Positions 6,366 through 7,152 of a DNA stretch of 7,152 bases are shown here, in pieces. The notes under the pieces were generated by a model. It was not told where the DNA came from. It was given only the letters and a program-made list of their open reading frames with translations, and searched no databases. The stretch's first letter is position 1, and every line of letters begins with the position of its first letter. The DNA is taken from positions 1 through 7,152 of the forward strand of contig RFRI01000062.1 of the NCBI GenBank assembly GCA_009924535.1, given 5' to 3'. The position numbers and the translations under genes are program-made. The stretch comes from Verrucomicrobiota bacterium (GTDB lineage: Bacteria > Verrucomicrobiota > Verrucomicrobiia > Opitutales > UBA953).

Positions 6366-7152
6366 CCGCGGCGCGGCTCAGCAGCCCGTTACGCGCCGCC
6401 GAAAAGAGATACTGCTGCGCCAAGCCGGCGGCCGCGCCGAAGTGCGCCTTCCCGAACTGCTCCAACTGGGCCGGCTTCCATCCGCACAGACCATAGGCGT
6501 CGGCCAGCGCCTGGACGACCCAGGTGTCGACCGGGAAACTTTCCAGACGGCCGAAGCCGAACAGCGCGACGCAGGCGGCGACCTTCGGGCCGACGCCCGG
6601 CAGCGACTGCAATTCTTCCAAGAGCGCCGACGTCTCCAAGGCGGCGAATTCTTCGGCCCACCGTGGACGGGCCAGCAACTGCTTGGCGGTGCCACGGAGG
6701 TAGGCCGCCCGATAGCCTAACGAGCACGCGCGCAGGACGGCGTCATCGGCCCGCGCGATCGCCTGCCACGAAGGCAGGGCATGGAAGCCGCCACCCAAGG
6801 GCTCGCCGAGCTTGGCGGCCAAGGCCGCTACCATGACGCGGATCTGCAAGATGCGCTTGTTGGAGCTGCAAAGGAAACCGATCAACGCCTCGTGCGGATC
6901 CTGCCGCAGGATGCGGAGCCCGGGATACGCCGCGCGAGCGGACCGCAGCACCGGATCGGAGCGCCACGGCAGAGCTTCGGAGAGACGCGCCTGGGCGCCT
7001 TCCGCGTCGAGATATCGACGCAAGTCCGCCTCGGCCTGCGTCGCGCCCTTCAGGCCGCGCCACTCCAGCCCCTGCGGAGCGGAGCGGACGGCGGCCAGGG
7101 TATGTCCGAAGACGCCGACCCAACTGCCGTCGGCCTCCCGCGACCAGCGGAA
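6322..7152 (-). CDS. ogg: 8-oxoguanine DNA glycosylase, OGG1 type (5' end outside window)
   Basis: Reading the complementary strand from 7152 to the TGA at 6324-6322 gives 276 codons with no stop, so the gene starts beyond the right edge. A TTG at 7023-7021 is only an internal Leu codon. The first visible residues, FRWSREADGSWVGVFG, match the start of the OGG N-terminal domain; the human protein has FRW at 45-47. Next come GLRILRQDPHEALIGFLCSS, SLGYRAAYL and the helix-hairpin-helix LPGVGPKVAACVALFG, then FPVDTW. The catalytic Lys (codon 6583-6585) and Asp (codon 6526-6528) correspond to human Lys249 and Asp268. Counterparts of human Cys253, Gln315 and Phe319 are also present. The enzyme should excise 8-oxoguanine from DNA and cut the strand by beta-elimination, in base excision repair. 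The human Arg154 position is Gln. The last 14 residues form a Lys/Arg/Pro tail encoded opposite the ABC ATPase end. A broader HhH-GPD glycosylase is the alternative, but the N-terminal match favours OGG. Confidence 0.92.
   Translation of the reverse strand, partial: FRWSREADGSWVGVFGHTLAAVRSAPQGLEWRGLKGATQAEADLRRYLDAEGAQARLSEALPWRSDPVLRSARAAYPGLRILRQDPHEALIGFLCSSNKRILQIRVMVAALAAKLGEPLGGGFHALPSWQAIARADDAVLRACSLGYRAAYLRGTAKQLLARPRWAEEFAALETSALLEELQSLPGVGPKVAACVALFGFGRLESFPVDTWVVQALADAYGLCGWKPAQLEQFGKAHFGAAAGLAQQYLFSAARNGLLSRAAVSLPKKPKRPRPRK

Noticed and set aside
6340..6400. Possible bidirectional terminator between the convergent genes
   Set aside because: Only very short complementary pieces are present, with no T-run on either strand.
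7021..7023. TTG as the start of the glycosylase gene
   Set aside because: The frame stays open to the window edge and encodes the OGG N-terminal FRW segment, so the true start lies outside.

Overview
The window is GC-rich and densely coded, with four genes on the + strand and one on the - strand. Two genes are cut by the window edges: the first at its 5' end and the last at its 5' end, which lies beyond the right edge. No RNA gene, mobile element, CRISPR array or tandem repeat is visible. Gene types and protein style (a large AsmA-like protein, a VWA protein with a helical C-terminal part, a eukaryote-type OGG in a bacterium) suggest a Gram-negative bacterium. Verrucomicrobiota (Opitutae-like) is my best guess, but this is inference from overall style, not from a marker gene.

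Layout. Bases 1-1041 hold the C-terminal part of a von Willebrand factor A (VWA) domain protein. A strong hairpin terminator follows at 1063-1093 and closes that unit. A three-gene cluster with overlapping ends comes next: a membrane-anchored AsmA-like protein of about 1195 residues (1137-4724), a FecCD/BtuC-type ABC importer permease (4724-5665) and its ATPase (5658-6365). Stop and start codons overlap at both junctions, so the three are probably co-transcribed and translationally coupled. On the opposite strand, converging on the ATPase and overlapping its 3' end by 44 bases, is an 8-oxoguanine DNA glycosylase of the OGG1 type (6322 to beyond 7152).

How the genes may work together. The permease and ATPase form the inner-membrane core of a type II importer for a metal chelate (cobalamin, ferric siderophore or haem). 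The window contains no substrate-binding protein, TonB-dependent receptor or visible riboswitch, so the substrate stays open. The AsmA-like protein probably acts in the periplasm at the envelope, in lipid or outer-membrane homeostasis, and its tight coupling to an importer is the most notable contextual feature. The glycosylase repairs oxidised guanine independently of these.

I found no clearly undescribed system. The points most worth a second look are the AsmA-importer coupling, the OGG active-site substitutions, the convergent overlap that encodes a basic tail, and the unusual sequence of the ATPase.
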